Assembly: GCF_036322625.1 (NCBI RefSeq) | Contig: NZ_AP027266.1 | Span: forward strand, 1,119,001 to 1,183,000 | Direction: 5' to 3' | From: Roseicyclus marinus | GTDB taxonomy: Bacteria; Pseudomonadota; Alphaproteobacteria; Rhodobacterales; Rhodobacteraceae | Length of the DNA: 64,000 nt | The notes under the pieces: model-generated | The model's input: the letters and a program-made list of their open reading frames with translations, nothing else | Told to the model about the DNA's origin: nothing | Database searches by the model: none | Shown here: in pieces, positions 63,703-64,000 of the stretch | Layout of the letters: each line of letters opens with the position of its first letter | How positions within the stretch are numbered: position 1 is the stretch's first letter | Made by a program: the position numbers and the translations under genes

Positions 63703-64000
63703 TCAGAAGATGAAATCGCCATTGTCCAGATCGGCGATATCCACCCCCGCCAACAGGATCGAATTCCCCGATCCCGTGTCGATCAGCACACCCGTCGACA
63801 CGGTCGTGACCCGGCCATCGGCAAGCAAGGCGTCGTAATTGGCAAAGCCGTCCAGATCGGTGACACCCGACAGATCGATCCGCTCGAAACGGTTCCTCGC
63901 ATCGAAATCCTCGATCGTGTCCGCGCCATTGCCATCGGCAAAGACAAAGACATCCCAGTTGGCCCCGCCGAACAGCCGGTCGTCACCCGTACCGCCCTCC
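63703..64000 (-). CDS. RTX-type calcium-binding protein, C-terminal end only
   Basis: The 99 visible residues include a GG-x-GxD-type nonapeptide remnant (GGTGDDRLFGGANWDVFVFA) and a typical RTX C-terminal capping region (GNGADTIEDFDARNRFERID, VDIADLDNGDFIF). Such proteins are exported by type I secretion using C-terminal signals and bind calcium outside the cell. The rest lies beyond the window. Confidence 0.85.
   Translation of the reverse strand, partial: EGGTGDDRLFGGANWDVFVFADGNGADTIEDFDARNRFERIDLSGVTDLDGFANYDALLADGRVTTVSTGVLIDTGSGNSILLAGVDIADLDNGDFIF

Overview
The window is high-GC DNA from an alphaproteobacterium, most likely a marine member of the Rhodobacterales (Roseobacter group). 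The evidence is the gene content: DUF3726, DUF1045, a Hint-domain protein, an RTX protein and the order argS-SPOR-nagZ-scpA-scpB. Both ends cut through a gene: a PLP aminotransferase on the left and an RTX-type calcium-binding protein on the right.

Region 1 (1-16541) handles phosphonates. A PhnF-like repressor diverges from phnGHIJ-KL-N, the carbon-phosphorus lyase core. A DUF1045 (2H phosphoesterase-like) gene lies on the opposite strand between phnN and phnM. A second phnM paralogue with a TIM-barrel enzyme is transcribed leftwards. A rightward uptake operon follows: two tandem phnD genes, phnC, two phnE genes and a hexapeptide acyltransferase. Pho-box-like sites precede several of these units. 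No phnP homologue is visible. The phnJ/phnK junction holds four consecutive palindromes inside a small in-frame ORF.

Region 2 (16542-30210) is mixed: a duplicated 47-bp palindromic repeat, a DUF3726 protein with an unknown 515-residue partner, a TPR-like protein, an unknown exported protein paired with an exported formylglycine-generating-enzyme-like protein, and a long single-pass membrane protein. It also holds a four-gene overlapping cassette (HAD-UbiA fusion, GtrA, DprE1-like, DprE2-like) that resembles the mycobacterial decaprenyl-phospho-arabinose pathway. A Sel1-repeat exported protein follows.

Region 3 (30210-37915) holds an AhpD-family protein and a peptide/nickel-type ABC importer (fused ATPase, two permeases and a separate binding protein). 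A fumarylacetoacetase-family enzyme and a GNAT acetyltransferase lie between the transporter parts.

Region 4 (38065-44232) is a sulfide/persulfide cassette: a Crp/Fnr regulator, a possible 17-codon leader peptide, two half-size YeeE/YedE proteins, a persulfide-dioxygenase-like metallo-hydrolase, a DUF442-sulfide:quinone oxidoreductase fusion and a SulP transporter.

Region 5 (44284-48492) is ugpBAEC for glycerol-3-phosphate uptake, with a good Pho box ahead of ugpB. Together with region 1 this points to strong investment in scavenging organic phosphorus.

Region 6 (48702-64000) is mainly housekeeping: xthA, an A-type Fe-S carrier, a dGTPase-like protein, a potassium-channel-like protein, argS, SPOR, nagZ, scpA, scpB, glnA, glnB, the NAD(P)HX repair enzyme, a Hint protein, tRNA-Leu(UAG), a lipoprotein and a homocysteine methyltransferase. 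A 26-bp repeat with the core GGAAAGATGAAGGGG occurs six times across the window, once inside the argS reading frame.
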